Below, one piece after another: positions 63,340 through 64,000 of a stretch of 64,000 nucleotides of DNA. This DNA comes from Cucumis sativus (taxonomy: Eukaryota > Streptophyta > Magnoliopsida > Cucurbitales > Cucurbitaceae). Where the stretch lies: NCBI RefSeq assembly GCF_000004075.3, contig NC_026660.2, positions 24,617,498 to 24,681,497 of the forward strand. Reading direction: 5' to 3'. A program made the position numbers and the translations under genes. The notes under the pieces were generated by a model. The model had not been told where the DNA came from. It made no database searches and worked only from the letters and a program-made list of their open reading frames with translations. Position 1 is the first letter of the stretch. The number at the start of each line of letters is the position of its first letter.

Positions 63340-64000
63340 CAAATATAGCAACAAATAAAAAAAAATAAAAAAACTTACAAGTAGTATCATTCTTTCAATA
63401 AAAATATTTATCGATTATAGCAAAATTTTGAATTCTATCACTAATAACATAAACTTATACCGTTATCTACCAATGTAACTAATAGTACCAATAATAGAAT
63501 TTGAAATTTTTGTTATATGATATAAATATTTTTTAAATATAACAATTTTCCTACAAAAATTTTTAAGGATGAGAAAACAAGTTTTTCAACCATCATAAAC
63601 TAAGTTTTAGTTTGTGATTAAAAAAATATTATGATGTCCGATAGTGATTTTAAGAATAATAACTAAGTATTTAATAACATTTTTTAAAATTTATAAATAT
63701 AGCCCATCTTATTAGTGAGATTTTGATTTATTTATAATTTTTTAAATATTGTTATATGTGCAAATAATTTTAAGAAAATTATTTTAAAGTATCAAACTTT
63801 ATAAAAATATTTACAAGTTATAGTAAATTGATATGTTATTGTGATAGAAGACTATTATAATAGAATCCAAAATTTTATTATAACTTGTAAATAATTTAAT
63901 TTATTTTACTATTTTTAAAAATGTTTTTAATTTAAATTAATTATTATATTTGTAATCGACCCTTTAAAATTTATAAAGAAAAAATACATTAGGCGAAAGT
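63340..64000. repeat. AT-rich DNA with diverged MITE-like arms
   Basis: Words such as AAATATAGCAAC (63342), ATTATAGCAAAATTTTGAAT, TTCTATCACTAATAAC and AATATAACAATTTTCC (63536), then a second set (ATAACATTTTTTAAAA near 63675, and TTTTTAAATATTGTTATATG near 63740), resemble the arms and core of the MITE copies A-C. The sequence is too diverged to set limits. No gene is visible to the end of the window. Confidence 0.35.

Overview
This is a nuclear chromosome segment from a dicot plant. The evidence is AT-rich intergenic DNA, genes broken by many GT-AG introns, and plant-specific families: a plant IRE1, a PPR-DYW protein, an AP2/ERF factor, a fused dehydroquinate dehydratase/shikimate dehydrogenase, a GOLVEN/RGF peptide precursor, a DUF3511 protein and a plant MGC-type CDK-like kinase. 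A cucurbit is my guess from the look of the LINE tail and small dispersed repeats; I cannot prove it from the sequence alone.

Layout, left to right. 1-3.9 kb: AT-rich DNA with a foldback MITE-like element and a GC-rich patch carrying E2F-like sites. 4.1-8.5 kb (+): complete 17-exon ribonucleotide reductase large subunit (807 aa). 9.8-15.9 kb (+): complete 7-exon IRE1 (942 aa), with a 5'-truncated LINE in its last intron. 16.9-20.2 kb (+): DYW-type PPR protein (about 1056 aa). 20.9-21.06 kb: a decayed copy of a piece of IRE1 exon 3. 21-27 kb: AT-rich, no gene seen. 27.0-28.3 kb (+): group X-like ERF factor. 30.9-32.1 kb (+): a non-coding locus with a telo-box/TATA promoter, two U14 C/D snoRNA copies and the remnant of a third. 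33.3-39.3 kb (-): 11-exon DHQ dehydratase/shikimate dehydrogenase (529 aa). 42.8-43.9 kb (-): a 71-aa RGF/GLV/CLEL peptide precursor that no long ORF reveals. 44-50 kb: AT-rich. 50.1-55.7 kb (+): 12-exon EME1/MMS4-type nuclease subunit (561 aa). 57.7 kb (+): DUF3511 protein. 58.8-63.0 kb (-): 7-exon N-myristoylation-motif CDK-like kinase (574 aa) using one GC-AG intron.

Exon models were built by hand from splice consensus and family conservation. The models of the multi-exon genes close in frame from ATG to stop, and RNR1 cysteines fall at the same residue numbers as in mammalian R1 (218, 429, 444). The genes are ordinary, separately transcribed plant genes with no shared operon or pathway. 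RNR1 (dNTP supply) and EME1 (junction resolution) both serve DNA replication and repair, but they lie 45 kb apart.

I see no wholly new multi-gene system. The most interesting items are the U14 cluster with a degenerate box C in one copy, a DHQ-SDH that lacks a transit peptide and has lost a shikimate-binding serine, the hidden RGF-type peptide gene, the IRE1 fragment beside its parent gene, and a dispersed MITE family with a palindromic core.
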